A stretch of 57,678 bases of DNA, from the NCBI GenBank assembly GCA_964626565.1, contig CAZVFX010000033.1, positions 1 through 57,678 on the forward strand, read 5' to 3'. Source of the stretch: CAZVFX01 sp964626565 (GTDB lineage Bacteria; Myxococcota_A; UBA9042; CAIXZC01). Shown piece after piece: positions 51,639-57,678 of this stretch. Under the pieces are notes generated by a model. The model had not been told where the DNA came from. It saw only the letters and a list, made by a program, of their open reading frames with translations, and ran no database searches. Numbering within the stretch: position 1 is the first letter of the stretch; the number at the start of each line of letters is the position of its first letter. Position numbers and translations under genes: made by a program.

Positions 51639-52700
51639 GTGCTTGGTACAATTCTCATAATACTCTACGTAGTGGCGTGTCTTTTTCTCGTCCTCGTCGT
51701 ACTTCTCCAAGCCGGGAAAGGCGGCGGCCTGGGTGCGGCATTCGGTGGCGGCGGCGCCGGCTCGGTGTTCGGCGGCCGCGGAGCTGCGACCTTCCTTACC
51801 AAACTAACCGGCTTCATGGCTGCGCTCTTCATGGTGCTGTCGGTGGCGATCTCCCTCAATATGGGTAAGAACAGGTCCTCGGTGGATCCTGAGGCAGCCC
51901 TGGAGGAAGAGGAAATAGATCTGTCCAGCATCGGAGAAGACTCCGACGAAGCGGACAAAGAAGAGGGCAAGGACGGACCAGCCCCCCTCGTCGTCCCCGG
52001 TGACAAGGAAGGAAAGGACGAAGCCGCCAAACCCGCACCCGCGGAAGATGCGGCTGCGCCCGCTGAAGAAAAGAAGCCTGCGGAAGAGAAGAAGCCCGCG
52101 GAAGAGAAGAAGCCCGCGGAAGAGAAGAAGCCCGCGGAAGAGAAGAAGCCTGCGGAAGAGGAGAAACCCGCCGCGGAAGCTGCGCCGGCAGAAGCCGCAC
52201 CGGCGGAAGCTGCGCCGGCAGAAGCCGCACCGGCAGAAGCTGCGCCTGCAGAAGCTGCGCCTGCGGAAGCTGCGCCGGCGGAAGCTGCGCCGGCAGAAGC
52301 CGCACCTGCGGAAGCTGCGCCGGCGGAAGCTGCGCCTGCTGAAGCCGCACCGGCAGAAGCTGCACCGGCGGAAGCCGCACCGGCGGAAGCTGCGCCGGCA
52401 GAAGCCGCACCCGCGGAAGCTGCGCCCGCGGAAGCTGCACCGGCGGAAGCTGCACCGGCGGAAGCTGCACCCGCGGAAGCTGCGCCTGCGGAAGCTGCGC
52501 CTGCGGAAGCCGCACCGGCAGAAGCTGCACCGGCGGAAGCTGCGCCTGCTGAAGCCGCGCCTGCGGAAGCCGCGCCCGCGGAAGCTGCACCGGCGGAAGC
52601 CGCACCGGCAGAAGCCGCACCGGCGGAAGCTGCGCCTGCTGAAGCTGCGCCGGCGGAAGCCGCACCGGCAGAAGCCGCACCGACTGGTGGGACTCCGTAG
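51639..52700 (+). CDS. secG: SecG preprotein translocase subunit with a 230-residue low-complexity tail
   Basis: A 353-residue protein whose first 75 residues are a normal SecG: TM1 (LIILYVVACLFLVLVVLL), QAGKGGGLGAAFGGG with GSVFGGRGAATFLTKLT, and TM2 (FMAALFMVLSVAISL). After an acidic linker come about five PAEEKK units and then about 33 EAAPA units. Usual SecG proteins are 75-130 residues. In E. coli both SecG ends face the periplasm, so the tail would lie there. AGGAGG precedes the GTG start by 5 bases. Confidence 0.93.
   Translation: MLGTILIILYVVACLFLVLVVLLQAGKGGGLGAAFGGGGAGSVFGGRGAATFLTKLTGFMAALFMVLSVAISLNMGKNRSSVDPEAALEEEEIDLSSIGEDSDEADKEEGKDGPAPLVVPGDKEGKDEAAKPAPAEDAAAPAEEKKPAEEKKPAEEKKPAEEKKPAEEKKPAEEEKPAAEAAPAEAAPAEAAPAEAAPAEAAPAEAAPAEAAPAEAAPAEAAPAEAAPAEAAPAEAAPAEAAPAEAAPAEAAPAEAAPAEAAPAEAAPAEAAPAEAAPAEAAPAEAAPAEAAPAEAAPAEAAPAEAAPAEAAPAEAAPAEAAPAEAAPAEAAPAEAAPAEAAPAEAAPTGGTP
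52075..52682 (+). repeat. Tandem 18-bp and 15-bp coding repeats in secG
   Basis: About five 18-base units (CCCGCGGAAGAGAAGAAG type, near 52075-52165) are followed by about 33 units of 15 bases (GCGGAAGCTGCGCCG type, to 52682). Units vary mainly at third codon positions (GCC/GCT/GCG, CCG/CCT/CCC), so the array is old or under protein-level selection, unlike the exact repeats in nusA. Copy number is likely unstable and may be mis-assembled. Confidence 0.92.
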
Positions 52701-52709
52701 GTCGCGCCA

Positions 52710-52937
52710 GTGCCCACGTACGAGTTCAGTTGCAACAAGTGCGATCTTCAGTTCGAAGAACTGGTCTTAAGAATCGGGGCCACTGCCCCCTGCCCTTCTT
52801 GTAAATCCGACGACGTCTCCCGGTTGATGTCTTCCTTCTCCGCGCGCACAAAGAGCGAGTCGGGAGGGTATCGTTCGGTTTCCTCAGATGCTTGTGGAAG
52901 CTGCTCGGCAGGCTCCTGCTCCGGGTGCAGCAAGTAA
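52710..52937 (+). CDS. FmdB-family zinc ribbon protein
   Basis: A 75-residue FmdB-type protein: MPTYEFSCNKCDLQFE and CPSCKSDDVSRL form the zinc ribbon, and the tail is rich in Ser, Gly and Cys (CGSCSAGSCSGC). The family is small and of uncertain function, often suggested to be regulatory. GTG start, 9 bases after secG; the tail cysteines are typical of the family. Confidence 0.9.
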   Translation: MPTYEFSCNKCDLQFEELVLRIGATAPCPSCKSDDVSRLMSSFSARTKSESGGYRSVSSDACGSCSAGSCSGCSK

Positions 52938-52948
52938 GTCCGGTCCGT

Positions 52949-54127
52949 TCAGTCGAATTTCTTGGACACAGCCAGGTAGGCATCCCTGAAAGGCACGCCC
53001 TGTTCAACCATACGATACACTTCGGCGGTCGCGAACAGTTCGCCGGACATCGCATCCCGGCAGCGCGGTACATCCACCTCCAATCCCGCAAACACCAGGG
53101 TCATGACTGAAAGGCTTGTCCTGGCGTTTTGCAGCCCCTTCATCAACGGTTCCTTGGTGAGTTGAAGGTCTCGATGATAGCCCGAGATGAGATTGCTCGC
53201 CAGGGCTTTGACCTCGCCTTCCCGCGCACAGGCTACATGGTAGCGGGCCCGCACCAGCTCCAGCACGTCCGGGTTTCGTTTCTGGGGCATAATCGAGCTG
53301 CCCGTGGTGAACCTCCGTGGCAGACTGAAGTAGCCCAGCTCCGGCAACGTGAAGAGAATGAGGTCTGCGGCCGCCCGGTTCAGGTCGTACATCACCTGGG
53401 TGGCCGCGTGAAGTACCGTAGCCTCGAACTTCCCCCGGCTGAGTTGCGCGTAGACGGGGTTTGTCTGGACCCTGGAGAAGCCCAACTCAGCCGCGGCGCC
53501 TTTCCGGTCGAGGTCCAGCGGCACACCGTAGCCGGCCCCGGTCCCCAGCGGGCACTGGTCCACCAGCTTCACCGCAGCAGCGATCAGCTTCAGGTTGTCC
53601 TTCATGGAGTCCACGAAAGCCGTGCCCCACATCCGGACCGACGACGGCATCGCCTTGCGGGTATGAGTATAGCCCGGCAGAGGCGTCTTGCCGTGGCTTT
53701 TCACCAGGCCGCGCACTGCCGCGACAAACCCGGTTGCCGCGTCCGCCAGAGCTGCCAGCTCCGCCTTGCAGTAGAGCCGTAGCGCGGTGAGCACCTGATC
53801 GTTGCGGGATCGTCCAGTGTGGATCTTTGCTCCCGTCTTACCCAGTTCGGCGGTGAGTCGGGCTTCAATGGCAGTGTGGCAATCTTCCTGCTCCGGTCGG
53901 ATCTCGAACTCTCCCCGGGCCGCCTCGGCCATGATCAGTTCCAACTGCTGCACCAGGTCTGCCACTTCCCCTTCAGCCAACACTCCGGCCCTGCCCAACA
54001 TGCGTGCGTGAGCAATAGAACCTAGACAGTCATAGGGAACAAGCGCCTGGTCGAGACGGAAGTCTTCTCCTACCGTAAACTCCTCGACCTGGCGGTCAAG
54101 GGCGTCGCGGTCGGACCACAGCTTCAT
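52949..54127 (-). CDS. argH: Argininosuccinate lyase, C-terminally short
   Basis: A 392-residue member of the fumarase/aspartase family that splits argininosuccinate to arginine and fumarate. HTGRSRNDQV, the catalytic-loop GSSIMPQKRNPD, and PGYTHTRKAMPSS are present. Family members are usually about 460 residues; this one ends soon after GVPFRDAYLAVSKK, lacking about 60 C-terminal residues. The stop is clean, and no continuing homologous frame was noted in the 11 bases before the convergent FmdB gene. The ATG overlaps the argG stop by 4 bases. Confidence 0.93.
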   Translation of the reverse strand: MKLWSDRDALDRQVEEFTVGEDFRLDQALVPYDCLGSIAHARMLGRAGVLAEGEVADLVQQLELIMAEAARGEFEIRPEQEDCHTAIEARLTAELGKTGAKIHTGRSRNDQVLTALRLYCKAELAALADAATGFVAAVRGLVKSHGKTPLPGYTHTRKAMPSSVRMWGTAFVDSMKDNLKLIAAAVKLVDQCPLGTGAGYGVPLDLDRKGAAAELGFSRVQTNPVYAQLSRGKFEATVLHAATQVMYDLNRAAADLILFTLPELGYFSLPRRFTTGSSIMPQKRNPDVLELVRARYHVACAREGEVKALASNLISGYHRDLQLTKEPLMKGLQNARTSLSVMTLVFAGLEVDVPRCRDAMSGELFATAEVYRMVEQGVPFRDAYLAVSKKFD

Positions 54128-55407
54128 TTCTTTCCACCGCCGTCACGCCACTCGGTGCGGTTCTTGCGCCAACGGTAGGGACGGCGCTGGCGAAGTACCA
54201 CCTTGTGGGCCTTGAGCCTGATGGAGCTGATGTTGATGAAACCCTGGGAATCCACGGCATTGAAGCCGCCCTCAACTTCCATGCTGGACAGGTTCTGGTC
54301 GTAGAGGGACGTGGGGGAGAAACGGGACACTACGTAGGGGACGCCCTTGTACAGGGTCATGCGGACCCAGCCGTCGATGGCTTCCTGGGACTTGTTGAAA
54401 GCGGACATGACAAAGTCCATCTCCGGCGAGAACCACAGCCCGTTGTAGATGAGCTCTGCAAATTTCGGGGTGAGCTGGTCACGCAGGTGCATGACCTCCT
54501 TATCCATGGCCACGCCCTCGAGGTCGCGGTGCGCAGTCCAGAGAATCGCCGCGCCCGGGCTTTCGTAAATGCCCCTGGACTTGATGCCGATATAGCGATT
54601 CTCGACCATGTCGATTCTGCCGATACCGTGCTTGCGGCCCATCTCGTTGAGATAGAGGTACAGATCGAGGGGATCCGTAACTTCAGTACCATCTCCGGGG
54701 TTGATCACCGCGACGGGGTTTCCGTCTCTGAAGTGGATTTCCAGCCTGTCCTCTTCATCGGGAGCATCTTTGGGCGAGGTAGTATGGGAGTAGACCTCCT
54801 CGGGCGCTTCGTACTCGAGGTCTTCGAGGATGCCCGCCTCGTGGCTGATGTGGAGGAGGTTCTCGTCCTCACTGTACGGCTTTGAAGTCGAGGCCTTCAC
54901 CGGGATATCGTGCTCGTCGGCGTAGGCGATAAGGTCGGAGCGACCCTTGAACTTGGCCAGGAACTCAGGGTCTTTCCACGGGGCAATAACTTTGATTTTC
55001 GGGTTGAGCGCATAGTAGCTCAGCTCGAAACGCACCTGGTCATTACCTTTGCCCGTGGAGCCGTGCGACACGTACTCGGCACCCTCAGCCTCAGCTATTT
55101 CGATCTGCTTCTTGGCGAGAATCGGCCTGGCCAGCGCAGTGCCCAGAAGATACCGCCCTTCGTAGATGGCGTTGCCGCGCAACGCCGGGAAGATGAAATC
55201 GGTGACGAATTCCCGGCGCTGGTCCTCAACATACACCTTGGACGCACCGGTCTTCAGCGCCTTTTCCTTGATGGCGTCAAAGTCCTCTTTCTGGCCTACA
55301 TTGCCAACATAGGCGATGACGTCATAGCCTTCCTGCTCCAACCACTTCACGAGCACCGACGTGTCGAGCCCGCCACTGTACGCCAAAACCACTTTCTTCT
55401 TCGACAT
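54124..55407 (-). CDS. argG: Argininosuccinate synthase
   Basis: A 427-residue enzyme joining citrulline and aspartate with ATP. The P-loop AYSGGLDTSV, GTALARPILAKKQIEIA, HGSTGKGNDQVRFEL and EDRLEIHF segments are present. The basic C-terminus is a little longer than usual. The ATG at 55407 follows AAGGTGAGG; a GTG three codons upstream is less likely. Forms an operon with argH through a 4-base overlap. Confidence 0.96.
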   Translation of the reverse strand: MSKKKVVLAYSGGLDTSVLVKWLEQEGYDVIAYVGNVGQKEDFDAIKEKALKTGASKVYVEDQRREFVTDFIFPALRGNAIYEGRYLLGTALARPILAKKQIEIAEAEGAEYVSHGSTGKGNDQVRFELSYYALNPKIKVIAPWKDPEFLAKFKGRSDLIAYADEHDIPVKASTSKPYSEDENLLHISHEAGILEDLEYEAPEEVYSHTTSPKDAPDEEDRLEIHFRDGNPVAVINPGDGTEVTDPLDLYLYLNEMGRKHGIGRIDMVENRYIGIKSRGIYESPGAAILWTAHRDLEGVAMDKEVMHLRDQLTPKFAELIYNGLWFSPEMDFVMSAFNKSQEAIDGWVRMTLYKGVPYVVSRFSPTSLYDQNLSSMEVEGGFNAVDSQGFINISSIRLKAHKVVLRQRRPYRWRKNRTEWRDGGGKK

Positions 55408-55450
55408 TTTCCTCACCTTAACTCAACTGGTAATAAAAAACAGGCTGCAA

Positions 55451-55479
55451 AGATAGTGGCTATGCGTATGTAACGTCAA
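55451..55479 (-). promoter_or_regulatory. Sigma-70 promoter for argG-argH
   Basis: On the minus strand TTGACG (55479-55474) and CTATCT (55456-55451) are separated by 17 bases, with the start near 55444. No E. coli-type ARG box was recognised. Confidence 0.6.
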
Positions 55480-55507
55480 GTATTTTGTGCGTGACATGCA
55501 CGGGCGC

Positions 55508-56845
55508 TCACGCAGGCGGGCAGTCGGGCCCGGGTTCGGTTGCCGGCTGGTACACGCACTGCCCGAGCTCGTCATCGCAGGTATCATCCGTGCACGGATC
55601 CTCATCATCGCAGAACTCGGGTGGAGCATCCAGGCAGCACCCTTCCAGTGCGTTCAGGATGCAGGTGCCCAGGGTCTCCACGTTGGCCAGCGGCAGGCAC
55701 TGGTCAATAGTGCAGGCGTCCTCGTCGTTGCAGTCTTCTTCGTCCAGGCAGTACGGGCAGACCGAATCCACCACAAAATCGTCCAGGAAGACCCCGACAT
55801 AATCGTTGGCCGTCGAATCAAAGGTGTCGAAGTCGAAAACGAAACGCACCGAGGACCCTGAAAACGAGGACAGGTCAGCGGCAACCGACACATACTCCTC
55901 GCCCGTGGAGTTGAGCAGCGGCTTGCTGGTAAAGACCGTATCCAGCTCCGCTCCCGATGAGTCCAGAACTCTGAGAAACAGCACGTCGAAGTCGTAGGGG
56001 TAATAATGGGCTGCGTCCGGGTCTGCAAGAATGGGCTCGGCGTCCATGCGAAGGGAGAAAGTCACCCGCCAGTCGGCTCCTGCGGGCAACGTGAGCAACG
56101 AAGAGACCAACTTCAGGTGCACGCTCGACCCGGTGTCATAGCTCCAGACCAGCGGGTCTCCCAGATACAACTCGCAGTCGCCATCCCCCTCCGGCCCGCC
56201 GGGCACTCCCCACCACGTGACATAATCGGAGGGCTGAAAATCGATCACCTCGAACCCTCCTTGAGAGCAACTGTCGAAGTTCTCCGTGAACAACACTTCA
56301 TAGCCGCTGCACAAGGGCGCCTTGCAGAATCCGTTGGAGCAAGCAAACTTGGCCGGGCAATCGCCGCAGCTTCCACCGCACCCGTCCGGCCCGCACTCCT
56401 TGGTCGCGCAGCTCGGTTTGCATTTCTTGCACTGCCCGAACACGCACACCGGGGCCGAGTTCGGGCAGTTGCCGCAACTCCCGCCGCACATGTCCGGCCC
56501 GCATTCCATCTCGTCGCAAACCGGGACACAGATGTCGGCATCAACGTCCCACACCTCGCTCGAGTCCCCTACCCCGTCCGCTTCCTCCAGCAGGTCCACC
56601 AACTCTTCACCACTGCCGACATCAACCAGCTCGGTCGCAGTTTCGTCCGGTTCGACCAGGTCCACCAGCTCCGGTGCGGTCACGTCAGCAATGCCACCGG
56701 GCTTGAGCAATCCGGTCCCGATGGAACCTGCATTGGGTTCGCCGCGGAGGTTATCCGCCGCGTCAACACAGGCCATCACCCCGGCCATGGCCACAGCCGC
56801 CACCAAACACAAATAGGTAGAATTAACCTTCGACAGAACCGCCAC
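55508..56845 (-). CDS. Cysteine-rich lipoprotein with CGPDGCGGSCG and DPCTDDTC motifs
   Basis: An exported protein of about 445 residues with a lipoprotein-type signal (LVAAVAMAGVMAC). An acidic linker is followed by two CGPDxCGGSCGxC units. A central jelly-roll-like domain carries ENFDSCSQGGFEVIDF and SVRFVFDFDTFDSTANDYVG, close to domains that follow MAM or Lam-G-like folds. C-terminal DCNDEDACTIDQC and DDEDPCTDDTC units close it. The start is uncertain: GTG at 56845 overlaps the AGGAGG sequence, while a CTG at 56836 has AGGAGG at ideal spacing of 8. The motif style is shared with the 1616-residue protein at 42511. Function unknown; surface location likely. Confidence 0.8.
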   Translation of the reverse strand: MAVLSKVNSTYLCLVAAVAMAGVMACVDAADNLRGEPNAGSIGTGLLKPGGIADVTAPELVDLVEPDETATELVDVGSGEELVDLLEEADGVGDSSEVWDVDADICVPVCDEMECGPDMCGGSCGNCPNSAPVCVFGQCKKCKPSCATKECGPDGCGGSCGDCPAKFACSNGFCKAPLCSGYEVLFTENFDSCSQGGFEVIDFQPSDYVTWWGVPGGPEGDGDCELYLGDPLVWSYDTGSSVHLKLVSSLLTLPAGADWRVTFSLRMDAEPILADPDAAHYYPYDFDVLFLRVLDSSGAELDTVFTSKPLLNSTGEEYVSVAADLSSFSGSSVRFVFDFDTFDSTANDYVGVFLDDFVVDSVCPYCLDEEDCNDEDACTIDQCLPLANVETLGTCILNALEGCCLDAPPEFCDDEDPCTDDTCDDELGQCVYQPATEPGPDCPPA

Positions 56846-56900
56846 CTCCTGTGACAGGTTAAGAAAACGGAAGGGAAACTGCAAGGAATGCGGCGGCGGA

Positions 56901-56969
56901 GCGCCGCGGGTGTGGTGGGGGTATGTGTGTAAACGGGGCGGCCCCGTGCTTACGCGTGGGGCTTGGATG
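56901..56969 (+). repeat. 69-bp repeat, copy 1, with internal GC palindrome
   Basis: The copy begins GCGCCGCGGGTGTGG and ends GTGGGGCTTGGATG. It contains ACGGGGC-G-GCCCCGT (7-base perfect stem), flanked by GTAA and TTAC that extend the stem with a 2-base bulge. It resembles REP-type extragenic palindromes. Confidence 0.85.
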
Positions 56970-57083
56970 GTTAACCGAGTATGGGGGGGGATGGGGGGAT
57001 GATGCTGGTTGCGGCCCGAGGGGCCGGGGATGATGAACCATTCTGACCAGACATGCTGGATTAACCAACCAAGCCCTAAGCGT
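56952..57083 (+). repeat. Long imperfect inverted repeat, possible miniature element
   Basis: ACGCGTGGGGCTTGGATGG followed by TTAACC (56952-56976) is complementary, with a few mismatches, to GGATTAACCAACCAAGCCC followed by TAAGCGT (57058-57083). The arms flank about 80 bases. No transposase is present; the arms could be ends of a non-autonomous element or one large RNA hairpin. Confidence 0.6.
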
Positions 57084-57161
57084 CAGCGCCGGGCCGCGAC
57101 AACAAACCCCGGCCGTTCCAAGCTCGTGAGGCGGTGCCGAACGTCAAGGAATATGCGGCAG

Positions 57162-57330
57162 GCGCCGCGGGTGTGGTGGGGGTATGTGTGTAAACGGGGC
57201 GGCCCCGTGCTTACGCNNNNNNNNNNNNNNNNNNNNNNNNNNNNNNNNNNNNNNNNNNNNNNNNNNNNNNNNNNNNNNNNNNNNNNNNNNNNNNNNNNNN
57301 NNNNNNNNNNNNNNNNGTGGGGCTTGGATG
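57162..57330 (+). repeat. 69-bp repeat, copy 2, interrupted by the N run
   Basis: The first 55 bases of the repeat are identical at 57162-57216. The last 14 bases (GTGGGGCTTGGATG) resume directly after the N run at 57317-57330. The break inside a repeated unit shows that the gap was caused by repetition. Confidence 0.85.
57217..57316. other. Assembly gap (100 N)
   Basis: Exactly 100 N, the customary symbol for a scaffold gap of unknown length, placed inside a repeat copy. The true distance and content between the flanks are unknown. Confidence 0.99.
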
Positions 57331-57338
57331 TGATCTGG

Positions 57339-57590
57339 TTATTTCAGGACGGCGTCCTTGCCGGTCTTTTGCAGCTCGCTGAAGAAGCTCTTCTTCAGCT
57401 TGGCCAGGCGTCCGAATTCGGCACGCTTCTTCGGGGACGAATAGGTCACCGTGGGCGCTTTGACATCGCCGCCGATGTTCATGGTGGGAAAGATGTAGAA
57501 CTTGGATTTCACGCTGGGCTGGCAGAGCGCGATGCCGGGCATGAGGAATCCAAGAGCAACAACCGTAACGATGAGAAACTTGAACTTCAT
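57339..57590 (-). CDS. Small exported protein of unknown function
   Basis: An 83-residue protein with a signal peptide (KFKFLIVTVVALGFLMPGIAL) and a mature part of about 60 residues that is basic, with PTMNIGGDVKAPTVTYSSPKK and a lysine-rich helix at the end. GGGGAGG lies 8 bases before the ATG and the stop is complete. Family not recognised. The 88 bases upstream to the window end hold a TCAAGC/GCTTGA inverted repeat but no convincing promoter. Confidence 0.6.
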   Translation of the reverse strand: MKFKFLIVTVVALGFLMPGIALCQPSVKSKFYIFPTMNIGGDVKAPTVTYSSPKKRAEFGRLAKLKKSFFSELQKTGKDAVLK

Positions 57591-57678
57591 TGGGCGTACC
57601 TCCCCGCGGTAAAAGAAGACTGTCGACTAGACCTCAATCAAGCGCAAACCAAGGCGCTCTTTGCTTGAAGTAACCCGA

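Larger units (their letters stand above)
56885..57338. other. Non-coding, hairpin- and G-rich region with assembly gap
   Basis: No gene is supported here. The stretch holds two copies of a 69-base repeat, a long imperfect inverted repeat, several GC hairpins (for example CGGCCC-GAG-GGGCCG near 57012-57026), G-runs of 6-8 near 56983-56998 and 100 N. An open frame from 57009 crosses the N run and is not real. Confidence 0.8.

Noticed and set aside
52177..52682. Repeat array in secG as a CRISPR
   Set aside because: Units are contiguous 15-mers in frame with no unique spacers and no cas genes.
51665..52738. 357-codon minus-strand Ala/Gly/Ser frame opposite secG
   Set aside because: By-product of the 15-bp repeat being open in several frames.
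57009..57668. Open frame crossing the N run
   Set aside because: The translation passes through 100 unknown bases and is antisense to the small exported protein.

Overview
The window is a 57.7 kb piece of a compact, GC-rich bacterial genome, almost certainly a scaffold from a draft or metagenome assembly because it holds a run of 100 N at 57217-57316. The content suggests a former deltaproteobacterium (Myxococcota, Bradymonadales or a related lineage). The reasons are large secreted proteins with cysteine-rich DPCT and CGPDGCGGSCG style motifs, BNR-repeat and FG-GAP lipoproteins, several NtrC-type sigma-54 activators, an ECF sigma/anti-sigma pair and a PilZ protein. This placement is an inference from gene content only. 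No rRNA, tRNA, CRISPR array, transposase or phage gene was seen.

Layout. (1) 141-6798, minus strand: a tightly coupled six-gene operon of four radical SAM proteins with a C-x2-C-x5-C motif, an A24 (prepilin peptidase-like) membrane protein and a short lysine 2,3-aminomutase-like radical SAM enzyme. I recognise no described system with this composition, and it is the best candidate for an undescribed pathway. (2) 6908-13920, plus strand: the translation/transcription operon rimP-nusA-ylxR-infB-ylxP-rbfA-truB, with a strong promoter and an intrinsic terminator in the leader. (3) 13936-15777, minus: ECF sigma factor, zinc-finger anti-sigma factor and a secreted protein. (4) 15954-27202, plus: a ZraSR-like response regulator and His-rich sensor kinase, followed by a consensus sigma-54 promoter with an upstream paired site, then a CusBA-like metal efflux operon with two TolC-family genes. 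(5) 27282-31766, plus: sulfur amino acid genes (CBS, cystathionine gamma-synthase/lyase, cysteine synthase) ending in larE. (6) 31763-35333, minus: two exported proteins (HEAT-like; FG-GAP/UnbV lipoprotein). (7) 35460-37356, plus: nitrilase-family hydrolase and ychF. (8) 37357-38137, minus: yceD and rpmF, divergent from dnaE at 38263-41763. (9) 41899-47361, plus: a zinc-ribbon protein and a 1616-residue BNR lipoprotein. (10) 47373-49497, minus: an orphan NtrC-like regulator and a PilZ protein. (11) 49670-52937, plus: pgk, tpiA, secG with a very long Ala-Pro-Glu tail, and an FmdB-type zinc ribbon. (12) 52949-56845, minus: argG-argH and a cysteine-rich lipoprotein. (13) 56885-57338: a repeat- and hairpin-rich non-coding stretch containing the gap, then a small secreted protein at 57339-57590.

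How it works together. Housekeeping blocks (translation initiation, glycolysis, arginine, cysteine, replication) alternate with lineage-specific envelope and regulatory blocks. The metal-efflux block looks self-contained: sensor kinase, sigma-54 activator, promoter and pump lie in one 11 kb run. Convergent genes abut or share stop codons, leaving almost no room for intrinsic terminators. The only clear one is the leader terminator in front of rimP.
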